Source: an uncultured Synergistaceae bacterium (GTDB lineage: Bacteria > Synergistota > Synergistia > Synergistales > Dethiosulfovibrionaceae). From it: DNA of 23,399 nucleotides. Under the pieces are notes generated by a model. That model was not told the DNA's origin. It saw only the letters and a list, made by a program, of their open reading frames with translations, and did not search any database. Shown here in pieces: positions 7,915-14,698 of the stretch. A program made the position numbers and the translations under genes. How positions within the stretch are numbered: position 1 is the first letter of the stretch; every line of letters starts with the position of its first letter. The stretch lies in NCBI GenBank assembly GCA_902489135.1, contig CABTYW010000030.1, positions 1 through 23,399 of the forward strand, written 5' to 3'.

Positions 7915-9144
7915 TTGACCCGGAGGATCATCCATGTGGACATGGACGCGTTTTACGCTTCGGTGGAACTTCGCGACCATCCTTCGCTTCGCGGCCGTCC
8001 TCTGATCATCGGCGCATTGCCCGGCGAACGCGGCGTGGTTGCCACCTGCAGCTACGAGGCGCGGGCCTTCGGCGTGCGCTCGGCGATGAACATCAAAGAG
8101 GCGCAGCGTCGCTGTCCGCAGGCGGTTTTTATGCGCCCCGATCGGGAAAAATATCGTCGCGCTTCTTCTCAGCTTCACCGCATCTGGAGCGCCTACGCCG
8201 ACGCCGTGGAATATGTGGCTCTCGATGAAGCTTATCTTGACGTCACACGTTCCATGCGGCGTTTCGGCGGCGCTTCCCGCGTCGCCCGCCTCATAAAAGC
8301 GCGCACCCGCGCGGAGACTGGGCTGACCTGTTCCGTGGGCGTGGGCTATTCAAAGACGTCGGCCAAGCTCGCCAGCGAAGAAAAAAAGCCCGACGGCTAC
8401 TTTGAAATCCTCACCCCCCGCGATTTTGTGGAACTCATCATCGACCGCGACGTCACCGTGCTTTACGGCGTGGGCGAGAGAACGGCCGAAAAGCTCCGCC
8501 GGGCCGGCATCTCCACAGTGCGCGGTCTTCAAAAGCAACGTGCCCGCCTGACGGCGCTTCTGGGCGAAAAGACGGGACGACGGGTGGCGCAGCTTTCTCT
8601 GGGCATCGACGATGAGCCCGTGGAACCCTGGGAAGAGACCGACGCCCGCTCGGTGAGCCGCGAGGTAACCTTTCAGCGGGACACCGCCGATTTTTTCTAC
8701 CTTCGCGACGTCCTTCTGCTGCTTTCCGTTGCAGTGGGTGCGCGGCTACGCCGTCTTGGCCTCTCGGGGCGCACCGTGACGCTCAAACTGACCTACGGTA
8801 CCATGCGCACCATCACACGGTCGCACAGCGGCGAGGACACTGACCATCCCTTCGAAATCTGGAAGACCGCTATTGCGCTGCTGAATTACGTTGACAAAAG
8901 TCCCGTACGGCTCATCGGCGTAGGACTGCAAAATTTGAGCGTCGGCGCTCCGCGGCAGCTCACCTTCGCCAACATCGGCGGCGCCGCAGACCTTCGCCGC
9001 ACCCAAAGTTTGCGCAGCTCTTTAACAGACCTCAGGAGCCGGTGCGGCACAAACCTGCGCCCTGTACTGGCCGACCCCTCGGGCGAGCGGCTCTATGCTC
9101 TGATCGACGCCATGCAGACCGGCAGCCTGCGCCGGGCGCGCTAA
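7915..9144 (+). CDS. dinB: DNA polymerase IV (Y-family translesion polymerase)
   Basis: This error-prone polymerase copies past damaged template bases. The 409-residue protein shows the Y-family order: catalytic D9 in HVDMDAFYASVE with steric-gate F13, then D104-E105 in VALDEAYLDVT, then the thumb helix-hairpin-helix (LYGVGERTAEKLRRAGI, about 183-199), then the little-finger domain beginning near SVSREVTF (about 246). QLTF at 348-351 resembles an internal beta-clamp-binding peptide; there is no obvious clamp motif at the very C-terminus. The start is TTG at 7915, fixed by GGGAGG 8 bases upstream and by the canonical N-terminus RRIIHVDMDAFYA. Its 3' end abuts a decayed integrase on the other strand, so it may border an old island. 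Confidence 0.96.
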   Translation: MTRRIIHVDMDAFYASVELRDHPSLRGRPLIIGALPGERGVVATCSYEARAFGVRSAMNIKEAQRRCPQAVFMRPDREKYRRASSQLHRIWSAYADAVEYVALDEAYLDVTRSMRRFGGASRVARLIKARTRAETGLTCSVGVGYSKTSAKLASEEKKPDGYFEILTPRDFVELIIDRDVTVLYGVGERTAEKLRRAGISTVRGLQKQRARLTALLGEKTGRRVAQLSLGIDDEPVEPWEETDARSVSREVTFQRDTADFFYLRDVLLLLSVAVGARLRRLGLSGRTVTLKLTYGTMRTITRSHSGEDTDHPFEIWKTAIALLNYVDKSPVRLIGVGLQNLSVGAPRQLTFANIGGAADLRRTQSLRSSLTDLRSRCGTNLRPVLADPSGERLYALIDAMQTGSLRRAR

Positions 9145-9487
9145 ATGTTCAAGCCGCCAAATCTGGCGCGCTACGTGAGAGCGCCCCTGCGAAGGAACGA
9201 CTTTTCGTTTGAGCCATTCGATGGCGACGTCGCGAAACGTCATTGAATGCGGAATATAGGCGTTGCCCTGATGGCGGCTCTCTTCGCGTTTGTGCCGGGC
9301 TTCTTTCAACGACCTCTCCGGCCATTCCCCGATGACCGGCTCGCGTCCGTTCTTTCCACGCCTGCGAAAAAGCCAAACTTTTTTTCACTCGCATCCACGA
9401 GAATATAGAGACAATCATCATCGCAGACGCGGTACCGTTTTTTTCGGGGCGAAGCGCTTTTACGGCTTTTTCAGCTAGCGGCGTCAT
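9141..9487 (-). pseudogene. Truncated, frameshifted P4-type tyrosine integrase
   Basis: This is the N-terminal third of a phage or island integrase. From the ATG at 9487, with an intact TAAGGAGG site (9493-9500), it reads MTPLAEKAVKALRPEK. After an A7 run at 9438-9444 the next frame gives RYRVCDDDCLYILVDASEKK, the Arm-DNA-binding domain. After a second A7 run at 9379-9385 a third frame gives VWLFRRRGKNGREPVIGEWP, then ERSLKEARHKREESR and TFRDVAIEWLKRK, the start of the SAM-like core-binding domain. Homology stops near LEHLARP, exactly where the dinB 3' end begins. About 115 of some 400 residues remain and the whole catalytic domain (R, H-x-x-R, Y) is missing, so it cannot recombine DNA. It runs in the same direction as ssrA, starting 169 bases beyond the tmRNA 3' end, as expected for an element inserted there. 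Confidence 0.8.
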
Positions 9488-9596
9488 TTTTTCCTCCTTA
9501 GTCTCCCGTGACGCTTTTTCTTCAATATGATCTCCCATTTTGTCTTCTGTTTTTTTGAAAAAGTCTAATCCTGCGCGAAAGCAGGCGGAAATAAAA

Positions 9597-9630
9597 ATTC
9601 ACAAGCCTTGATTTATCAAGACTTGTGAAT
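9597..9630 (-). terminator. Terminator of ssrA
   Basis: A nearly perfect 34-base palindrome on the minus strand: ATTCACAAG, one mismatch, CTTGAT, a two-base loop, ATCAAG, CTTGTGAAT, then TTTTATTT. It starts 26 bases after the tmRNA 3' end and would terminate it before the integrase relic. Confidence 0.8.
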
Positions 9631-9655
9631 GGGTGAGAACCTGTGATAATGAAAA

Positions 9656-9972
9656 TGGTGGAGGCGCGGGGAATCGCACCCCGGTCCTGGCATAATGGGT
9701 ATGAATGGGCGCTACAGGCTTAGTCGATTTCTTTTCTTCGCAGAAATGGCGCTGTGATCGACAAAACAGCTGCCAAATCTCTACGTTCCGCGACAGTACG
9801 CCGCTCGCTGTGATTAGCCCTCCTGATTATGCGGGCGCTCTTCATCATTCGGGCGACTGCTTAATTAAGCAGCCAGTGCGTAGTTGTTGTCGTTTCTTTT
9901 TGGTGACGGGTTGCGCCCGTCGGTCGGCCTGCTCCCAGACTTCCACCATACCAGTCGAACCTGATCGCCCCC
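9656..9972 (-). ncRNA. ssrA: Transfer-messenger RNA (tmRNA)
   Basis: tmRNA rescues stalled ribosomes and tags the incomplete protein for proteolysis. The 5' end GGGGGCGATCAGGTTCGACT (9953-9972) is the conserved tmRNA start, and its GGGGGCG pairs with CGCCTCC next to the encoded 3' ACCA. The T arm is CGGGG-TGCGATT-CCCCG. The tag frame (9894 down to 9865) reads NDNNYALAA followed by TAA. The codon before AAC is AGA where GCA or another Ala/Gly codon is common, so the exact resume codon is uncertain. The tag stop lies in a perfect hairpin, CTGCTTAATTAAGCAG (9857-9872). The total of 317 bases is slightly short but normal. It follows smpB by 35 bases on the same strand. A weak possible promoter (TTGCAG and TTTTAT) lies in that gap, or it may be processed from a joint transcript. 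Confidence 0.95.
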
Positions 9973-10007
9973 GTTAATAAAATGATGAGGCAGGTGAGGT
10001 CTGCAAA

Positions 10008-10478
<471 letters not shown>

Positions 10479-10502
10479 CGTCTTCACCTCTTTGCAATTT
10501 TA

Positions 10503-10531
10503 ATTTTATCGTGCGAAGCGGGGCAAGTCAA
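10503..10531 (-). promoter_or_regulatory. Promoter of smpB
   Basis: Minus strand: -35 TTGACT (10526-10531), a 17-base spacer and -10 TAAAAT (10503-10508), 24 bases upstream of the ATG at 10478. Confidence 0.75.
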
Positions 10532-10548
10532 TATATTCGCGCGCAGTC

Positions 10549-10575
10549 AAAAAAACCCCCGGCGCCTGCCGAGGG
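10549..10575 (-). terminator. Terminator of tRNA-Pro
   Basis: Minus strand: CCCTCGGC pairs with GCCGGGGG around a short loop, followed by TTTTTTT. It starts 12 bases after the tRNA 3' end. Confidence 0.85.
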
Positions 10576-10586
10576 TGGATGTCCGC

Positions 10587-10665
<79 letters not shown>

Positions 10666-10677
10666 GACACGTCGGGA

Positions 10678-10706
10678 ATTGTACCGCACTTGAGGCGTTT
10701 CGTCAA
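10678..10706 (-). promoter_or_regulatory. Promoter of tRNA-Pro
   Basis: Minus strand: -35 TTGACG (10701-10706), a 17-base spacer and -10 TACAAT (10678-10683), placing transcription start a few bases upstream of the mature tRNA. Confidence 0.85.
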
Positions 10707-10723
10707 TTGCGTTTTTGGTGGCT

Positions 10724-11305
10724 TTAATCGTCTTCTTTTTTCCTGCGGTTGCGTCCCGTTCCTCCGTCCGATGAGGAAGATCCGGGGATCTGGAGTTTGC
10801 CGACGGCGGCTGCCGGAATTTCCAGCCACCCCCAGGGGGTCACCACCATAAATCTGAGGGCGACGCCCTGTTCCTCCATAACTCTGATGTGGTCGGCATA
10901 TTCATAGACGTCGAAGGGAATCCAGCAGTCTGAGATGATCCAGACGCGGCGGCAGCGATTTTTTGAGAAGATGAGGCTGTAATCGACGGCCAGCCGCAGG
11001 GCGTCGGTAAGATCGGCTTCGCCGAGGTACAGCACGACGGCCTCGGGCTTCGGCTCGGGCGGAAGCGCCGCGGGAAGCAGCGCCGCCTGGGAGTCTATCC
11101 ATGAAAGCTCGTCGTAAAGCGCCTCGGGATCGTCGCGGACTGCCTCCCAATAGGGCAGCTCCATGCCGTCAATCACAAAGGTTCGGGTCAGCCATCCTTT
11201 GACCTGCACCAGCAGTCGGGCGATGTAATCGGGATAGTCGGGCCTATTGATGCTGCGCATCAGCGAGTGAACGGTCAGGGGAATTTGTTTGTCGTTATTG
11301 TCCAT
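10724..11305 (-). CDS. Conserved-looking protein of unknown function, 193 residues
   Basis: I do not recognise this protein. It has no signal peptide and no membrane segment, so it is probably cytosolic. The N-terminal half is rich in helix-forming residues (IPLTVHSLMRSINRPDYPDYIARLLVQV). The second half alternates hydrophobic strands and helices (AVVLYLGEADLTDALRLA, CRRVWIISDCWIPFDVYE, VALRFMVVTPWGWLEIP), suggesting an alpha/beta domain, possibly Rossmann- or VWA-like, although no metal-site motif is clear. The tail is charged (GRNRRKKEDD). The ATG at 11305 follows GGAGG with 5 bases between them; an in-frame TTG at 11317 lies upstream of that site and is unlikely. It lies just upstream of tRNA-Pro and is divergent from the isochorismatase-family gene. 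Confidence 0.75.
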   Translation of the reverse strand: MDNNDKQIPLTVHSLMRSINRPDYPDYIARLLVQVKGWLTRTFVIDGMELPYWEAVRDDPEALYDELSWIDSQAALLPAALPPEPKPEAVVLYLGEADLTDALRLAVDYSLIFSKNRCRRVWIISDCWIPFDVYEYADHIRVMEEQGVALRFMVVTPWGWLEIPAAAVGKLQIPGSSSSDGGTGRNRRKKEDD

Positions 11306-11360
11306 TTTGGCCTCCAAGTGCGTGGCAAGCTCTTATAAGCATACCACACTTTGGTGCTTC

Positions 11361-11389
11361 TTTCTCGGATGAGGGAAATGTGAGATAAT
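11361..11389 (+). promoter_or_regulatory. Candidate promoter for the isochorismatase/prepilin peptidase pair
   Basis: An extended -10, TGAGATAAT (hexamer 11384-11389), has a weak -35, TTTCTC (11361-11366), 17 bases upstream. It lies about 30 bases before the ATG at 11419. Confidence 0.4.
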
Positions 11390-11418
11390 AAAAATCATAA
11401 TATTTCAGGAGGTACGCG

Positions 11419-11970
11419 ATGGAGCCGCAATGTCTCAACGCTGAAAACTGTTTGTTTGTCATGGTCGATCTTCAGGAAAGGCTGCTTCCCGCCATGGATC
11501 GCAAGACGTCGGTTCTGAATGAAGCTCTGCGCCTTCTGCGCTGCGCTGAAACGCTGAATATTCCCGTTCTGGCGACGGAACAGTATCCCGCCGGACTGGG
11601 CGCGACGGTTGAACCGCTCGCCGAGTTTCTTGTGCCGGAGAGAACTTTTTCAAAAAAGACTTTTTCCTGCTGGGGTGCGCCGGGGTTTGAAGAGGCGCTC
11701 GCCGCTCTGCGGCGGCGTCAGGCGGTGATTTTCGGCATTGAAAGCCATATCTGCGTTTTGGCGACGGCCCTGGAATTCCTGCGCCGTGGATTTGTGACGG
11801 TGGCGGCGGAAGAAGCCTGCAGCAGTCGGAAACGCGAACATCATAATCTGGCCATGGACAATCTGCTGGCCGCTGGGGCCGCGGTGCTGCCCACGGAGTC
11901 CATTGTCTATCAGCTTCTCGGCAGAGCGGGAACGCCGCAGTTCAAGGCGCTGCTGCCCTTGTTTAAATGA
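11419..11970 (+). CDS. Isochorismatase-family cysteine hydrolase
   Basis: This 183-residue cytosolic hydrolase belongs to the isochorismatase-like superfamily, whose members cleave amides or enol ethers through a Cys-Asp-Lys triad. The triad is visible: D17 in VMVDLQERL, K80 in TFSKKTFSC, and C112 in FGIESHICVLATA, where the family's cis-peptide precedes the cysteine. The substrate cannot be inferred; no siderophore genes are nearby, so true isochorismatase activity is unlikely. CAGGAGG, 6 bases before the ATG, fixes the start. Its last codons overlap the prepilin peptidase start as ATGA, so the two are translationally coupled, an unexplained pairing. Confidence 0.87.
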   Translation: MEPQCLNAENCLFVMVDLQERLLPAMDRKTSVLNEALRLLRCAETLNIPVLATEQYPAGLGATVEPLAEFLVPERTFSKKTFSCWGAPGFEEALAALRRRQAVIFGIESHICVLATALEFLRRGFVTVAAEEACSSRKREHHNLAMDNLLAAGAAVLPTESIVYQLLGRAGTPQFKALLPLFK

Positions 11971-12632
11971 GCGTCTTCGGCCGGTTTCCCGTGGTGCTGC
12001 TGGGCGCCGTCGAGGGCGTTGCGGCGTGGCGCTGCGCTGTCCGGCTGACCGAAGCGGAGAGAAGGGACGGTCTCGATGCGCCGTGGTTTATGGTCGCGTG
12101 CGCACTGCTGTGCGGCACTGTGCTGTCGGCGATGCCGCTGCAGCGGTACGGGGTGCCGTGGGCATTGGCTGCGACGTCTCTGTTCTTTGCGCTGCTTCAC
12201 GGCCTGACCGATCTCATGAACGGTTATATTTATGATCGGGTCGTGATTTTTTCGCTGGCCGCGGCGCTGCTCATCAGAGCCGCGGGGCAGGGAGGAGCGG
12301 GGATAACGTGCGCTCTTATGGGAGCGGCGGCGGGATGGCTGCCCTTGGCGGCGATTATCCTTGTCAGCCGAGGCGGCATGGGACGGGGGGACGCCCGCAT
12401 GATGGGCGGCCTCGGTGCCTGTTTAGGATGGAAGCTTGCCCTGCTAAGTCTGTACCTCGGCCTGATGATCGGAGGCATCTCGGCTTCGGTGCTGCTGGCG
12501 GCGCGTCGAGTCGGCCGTCGTGACCGAGTGCCCCTGGCTCCTTTTCTGGCGACGGGCGTGGCTGCGGCTCTGCTTTGGGGCGGCGCGCTGACTCGAAGAT
12601 TTTTCGGGACGGAACTTTTGGGGTGTCTGTAA
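11967..12632 (+). CDS. Prepilin peptidase (A24 family) lacking the N-terminal methylase domain
   Basis: This integral-membrane aspartic protease cleaves the leader of type IV prepilins at the inner membrane. The 221 residues hold about six to seven hydrophobic helices. Both catalytic aspartates are visible: D82 in HGLTDLMNGYIYD and D142 in the family's GxGD motif, GMGRGDARMMGGLGA. The N-terminal zinc-binding, methyl-transferring half of classical PilD (CxxC pairs) is absent, so this is the short peptidase-only form; leader cleavage is predicted, N-methylation less so. The start overlaps the hydrolase stop by 4 bases. The pilus operon it likely serves begins 676 bases downstream, beyond mce. 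Confidence 0.85.
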   Translation: MSVFGRFPVVLLGAVEGVAAWRCAVRLTEAERRDGLDAPWFMVACALLCGTVLSAMPLQRYGVPWALAATSLFFALLHGLTDLMNGYIYDRVVIFSLAAALLIRAAGQGGAGITCALMGAAAGWLPLAAIILVSRGGMGRGDARMMGGLGACLGWKLALLSLYLGLMIGGISASVLLAARRVGRRDRVPLAPFLATGVAAALLWGGALTRRFFGTELLGCL

Positions 12633-12655
12633 AACGACCTTTCATCAAAATGGCC

Positions 12656-12684
12656 TTTCTTCCTTTATTTTTTTCTGCTATGAT
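12656..12684 (+). promoter_or_regulatory. Promoter of methylmalonyl-CoA epimerase gene
   Basis: An extended -10, TGCTATGAT (hexamer 12679-12684), has a -35-like TTTCTT (12656-12661) 17 bases upstream. It lies 42 bases before the ATG at 12727. Confidence 0.6.
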
Positions 12685-12726
12685 GCCGGTGAAACATCAA
12701 ACTTTTTGAACAAAGGGGAGTCTCAA

Positions 12727-13137
12727 ATGGATCTGAAGGTTATTGATCATATCGGCATCGCTGTTCCTTGTATCGACGAAGCTCTGAAGTTTTGGGAAGG
12801 CATTCTCGGCGTCACCTGTCAGGGCGTTGAGGAAGTGGCGGAACAGAAGGTCAAGACGGCCTTTCTCCCCGTGAAAGACACGGAGTTTGAGCTTCTTGAG
12901 CCCACCGCTCCCGACAGCCCCATCGCGAAGTTCATGGAGAAAAACGGCGGACGCGGCGGCATTCAGCACGTGGCCGTACGCGTGGAGAACATTGAAAAGG
13001 CCCTTGAAGAGCTGAAAGCCAAGGGCGTGCGCCTCATTGACGAGAAGCCTCGTCGCGGCGCCGGCGGCGCCATGATCGCCTTCCTGCACCCCAAAGCGAC
13101 GGGCGGAGTGCTTCTTGAGCTCTGTGAGCGCAAATAA
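12727..13137 (+). CDS. mce: Methylmalonyl-CoA epimerase
   Basis: This enzyme interconverts (R)- and (S)-methylmalonyl-CoA, linking propionyl-CoA metabolism to succinyl-CoA. The 136-residue protein is a two-module vicinal-oxygen-chelate fold of normal family length. Metal ligands are visible at H8 (IDHIGIAV), E55 (FELLEP), H81 (GGIQHVAVRVEN) and E131 (LLELCE). GGGGAG, 6 bases before the ATG at 12727, fixes the start; an in-frame TTG at 12706 lies upstream of that site. It has its own promoter and terminator, and no mutase or decarboxylase gene is adjacent in the window. Confidence 0.95.
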   Translation: MDLKVIDHIGIAVPCIDEALKFWEGILGVTCQGVEEVAEQKVKTAFLPVKDTEFELLEPTAPDSPIAKFMEKNGGRGGIQHVAVRVENIEKALEELKAKGVRLIDEKPRRGAGGAMIAFLHPKATGGVLLELCERK

Positions 13138-13150
13138 CGCACATTTTTAA

Positions 13151-13180
13151 GAGGCACGAGCATCTCGTGTCTCCTTTTTT
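13151..13180 (+). terminator. Terminator of mce
   Basis: GAGGCACGAG pairs with CTCGTGTCTC (one G-T pair) around a CAT loop and is followed by CTTTTTTC, 13 bases after the stop codon. It separates mce from the pilus operon. Confidence 0.9.
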
Positions 13181-13307
13181 CATATCGATGCGGTCACTTT
13201 GTAAAAAATTTAAACTTTTTTTGAGCGGCGAGGTCTTTAGGAGTGAAAGGCGTCGTTTGGCCGCCGAATTCGTGAAGGCGCACAGGACTCTTCAGGACGC
13301 ACGCACC

Positions 13308-14129
13308 ATGAGACGCTCTCCCGGGATGACCGTTGTCGAAATTCTTGTGTCCATTCCTCTGATGCTCATCGTCGCGTGGGCCGCGGTGCAGACGCTGTCC
13401 CTTTGCACTCAGTGCTTTGAACGAACGTACAATGACTGCGCCGACGTTTCGCGACAGAGCGCCGAGCGGCTTGAGGCCTTTCTTGACAACGCAATCAAAC
13501 ACTGCGGCGTCGGCGTGCCCGAGCGCTGGCAATCCGATCTTTTTTCACCGCCGACCGCTTTGAACTTCATGCCTCCCTGGTCACTTTGGAAGACGGCTGT
13601 GACGGCGGGAAACGCTTTGAACGGCAAGGGCTTTATCTCCGCTGGAATCGGCTGGGGGAATACGCTGAGAATTCTCGCCGCCGTGCCCACGGGGCAAGTG
13701 GTCGTGCGCCCTTTTCGGATCGAAAGGGGCGAGAGGACGCGGCTGTATCTGTCGTCGTCCGTCAAAAGCGAGAGTTCCGTTAAAATTTTCAGCGCGGCGA
13801 GCTGGCTGCTCTTTCCAGGGACGGAGGTGCCCCTTCGGTTTACGGGAGACGCCCTTTCCGACAGGCCCATGGTTTCGGCGTACGAAGACGCCTTCATTCC
13901 CTGGGGAACGCCGGTGTGTCGCCTGCAGGCACTGGTCATTTATGCCTCAGGCGGCAGAGTCTACGCCGACTTTTGCGACAGCAGCGGCGCGCAGCCGTTG
14001 TTCAACGGCATTGAACGTCTGGCGTTCAAGGTGTCCCCGGAGCGCCTTCTTTCGGTGAAGGTGTCGCTTCAATCACCTCGATCCGACGGGACGACGGAGG
14101 TCTTTCGAACGTGGAAAATCGGTCTGTAG
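13308..14129 (+). CDS. PilW-like minor pilin with type III prepilin leader
   Basis: First gene of the pilus operon; the product is a 273-residue minor pilin. The leader MRRSPG is followed by MTVVEILVSIPLMLIVAWAA: cleavage after G6 leaves Met at +1 and Glu at the conserved +5, then a hydrophobic helix for membrane anchoring and filament packing. The rest is a large globular domain without recognisable motifs. Length and position next to PilX- and PilY1-like genes suggest PilW, a filament-priming pilin; sequence alone supports only a pilin-like protein. I chose the ATG at 13308 because it gives a normal short leader, with AGGA 10 bases upstream; the frame is open to 13167 but inside the mce terminator. 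No clear promoter was found in 13181-13307. Confidence 0.8.
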   Translation: MRRSPGMTVVEILVSIPLMLIVAWAAVQTLSLCTQCFERTYNDCADVSRQSAERLEAFLDNAIKHCGVGVPERWQSDLFSPPTALNFMPPWSLWKTAVTAGNALNGKGFISAGIGWGNTLRILAAVPTGQVVVRPFRIERGERTRLYLSSSVKSESSVKIFSAASWLLFPGTEVPLRFTGDALSDRPMVSAYEDAFIPWGTPVCRLQALVIYASGGRVYADFCDSSGAQPLFNGIERLAFKVSPERLLSVKVSLQSPRSDGTTEVFRTWKIGL

Positions 14130-14698
14130 CGCGCGGCAGTGCTCTCGTCATTCTTCTTGCGACCCTGGCGGCGCTGGGAGGGTTGTCGCTGATTCTTTTG
14201 CCTCGTCTTTCGGCGCTGCAGCGCCAAACGGAAGATTTCCTGATCCGCTGCAAACTCGAAAACGCCGCCCGCGGTGCGCTGATGCGGGCAACGCAGTGGG
14301 TTCAGCTCCACAGGCCTGCCGGACCGTCGGGATCTTTTGAAATTTTTCATATCGGCGGCGGCGACGGCCCGCAGCGACTTGAGCTTTCGCTGCCTTCGAA
14401 GGTGGCCTCCCGTCTTTCGGAGGGCATTGAGGTGACGACGCGGCTTCAATGGTGCCTGTTCACCGTGGAGAACATTCCGCTCGGCAAAGCGCGCGATTTT
14501 CCGCCATCGTTGGTGCTGAGCCCCGATGAGGCAGCCTTTCGTCAAAGCTTTGACTCTGTGAACGCCCACGCGGTACAGGACATGGGGGGAGAGACGGGCG
14601 CATGGCGTTTGGTGGTGACGGCGCACCTGAAGGACGACGCAAGAACCGTTCCGTCCCGTCAGGTCTGCTTTGAACGGGTGATGGTGCTGGAGCGATGA
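14111..14698 (+). CDS. PilX-like pilus assembly protein
   Basis: A 195-residue exported protein with one N-terminal hydrophobic segment, RGSALVILLATLAALGGLSL, matching the PilX N-terminal pattern (an RGSALV-type start in place of a canonical G-F-T-L-I-E pilin leader). The remainder is soluble and presumably extracytoplasmic. In known systems PilX is a minor pilin that works with PilW and PilY1 at the filament tip, and the same neighbours are present here. The start is GTG at 14111, with GGAGG 10 bases upstream; it overlaps the upstream gene by 19 bases, and the next in-frame Met (residue 58) would remove the hydrophobic segment. The stop overlaps the next start as ATGA. Confidence 0.7.
   Translation: MENRSVARGSALVILLATLAALGGLSLILLPRLSALQRQTEDFLIRCKLENAARGALMRATQWVQLHRPAGPSGSFEIFHIGGGDGPQRLELSLPSKVASRLSEGIEVTTRLQWCLFTVENIPLGKARDFPPSLVLSPDEAAFRQSFDSVNAHAVQDMGGETGAWRLVVTAHLKDDARTVPSRQVCFERVMVLER

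Noticed and set aside
9570..9585. CCTGC/GCAGG stem between the ssrA terminator and the integrase start
   Set aside because: Five base pairs with no T-run; too weak to call a terminator or attachment site.
9705..9977. 90-codon plus-strand frame
   Set aside because: It lies entirely antisense to tmRNA, whose ends, tag and hairpins are clear.
13167..13307. N-terminal extension of the PilW-like protein to 13167
   Set aside because: It would start inside the mce terminator and give a 52-residue leader, whereas the ATG at 13308 gives a normal six-residue prepilin leader.
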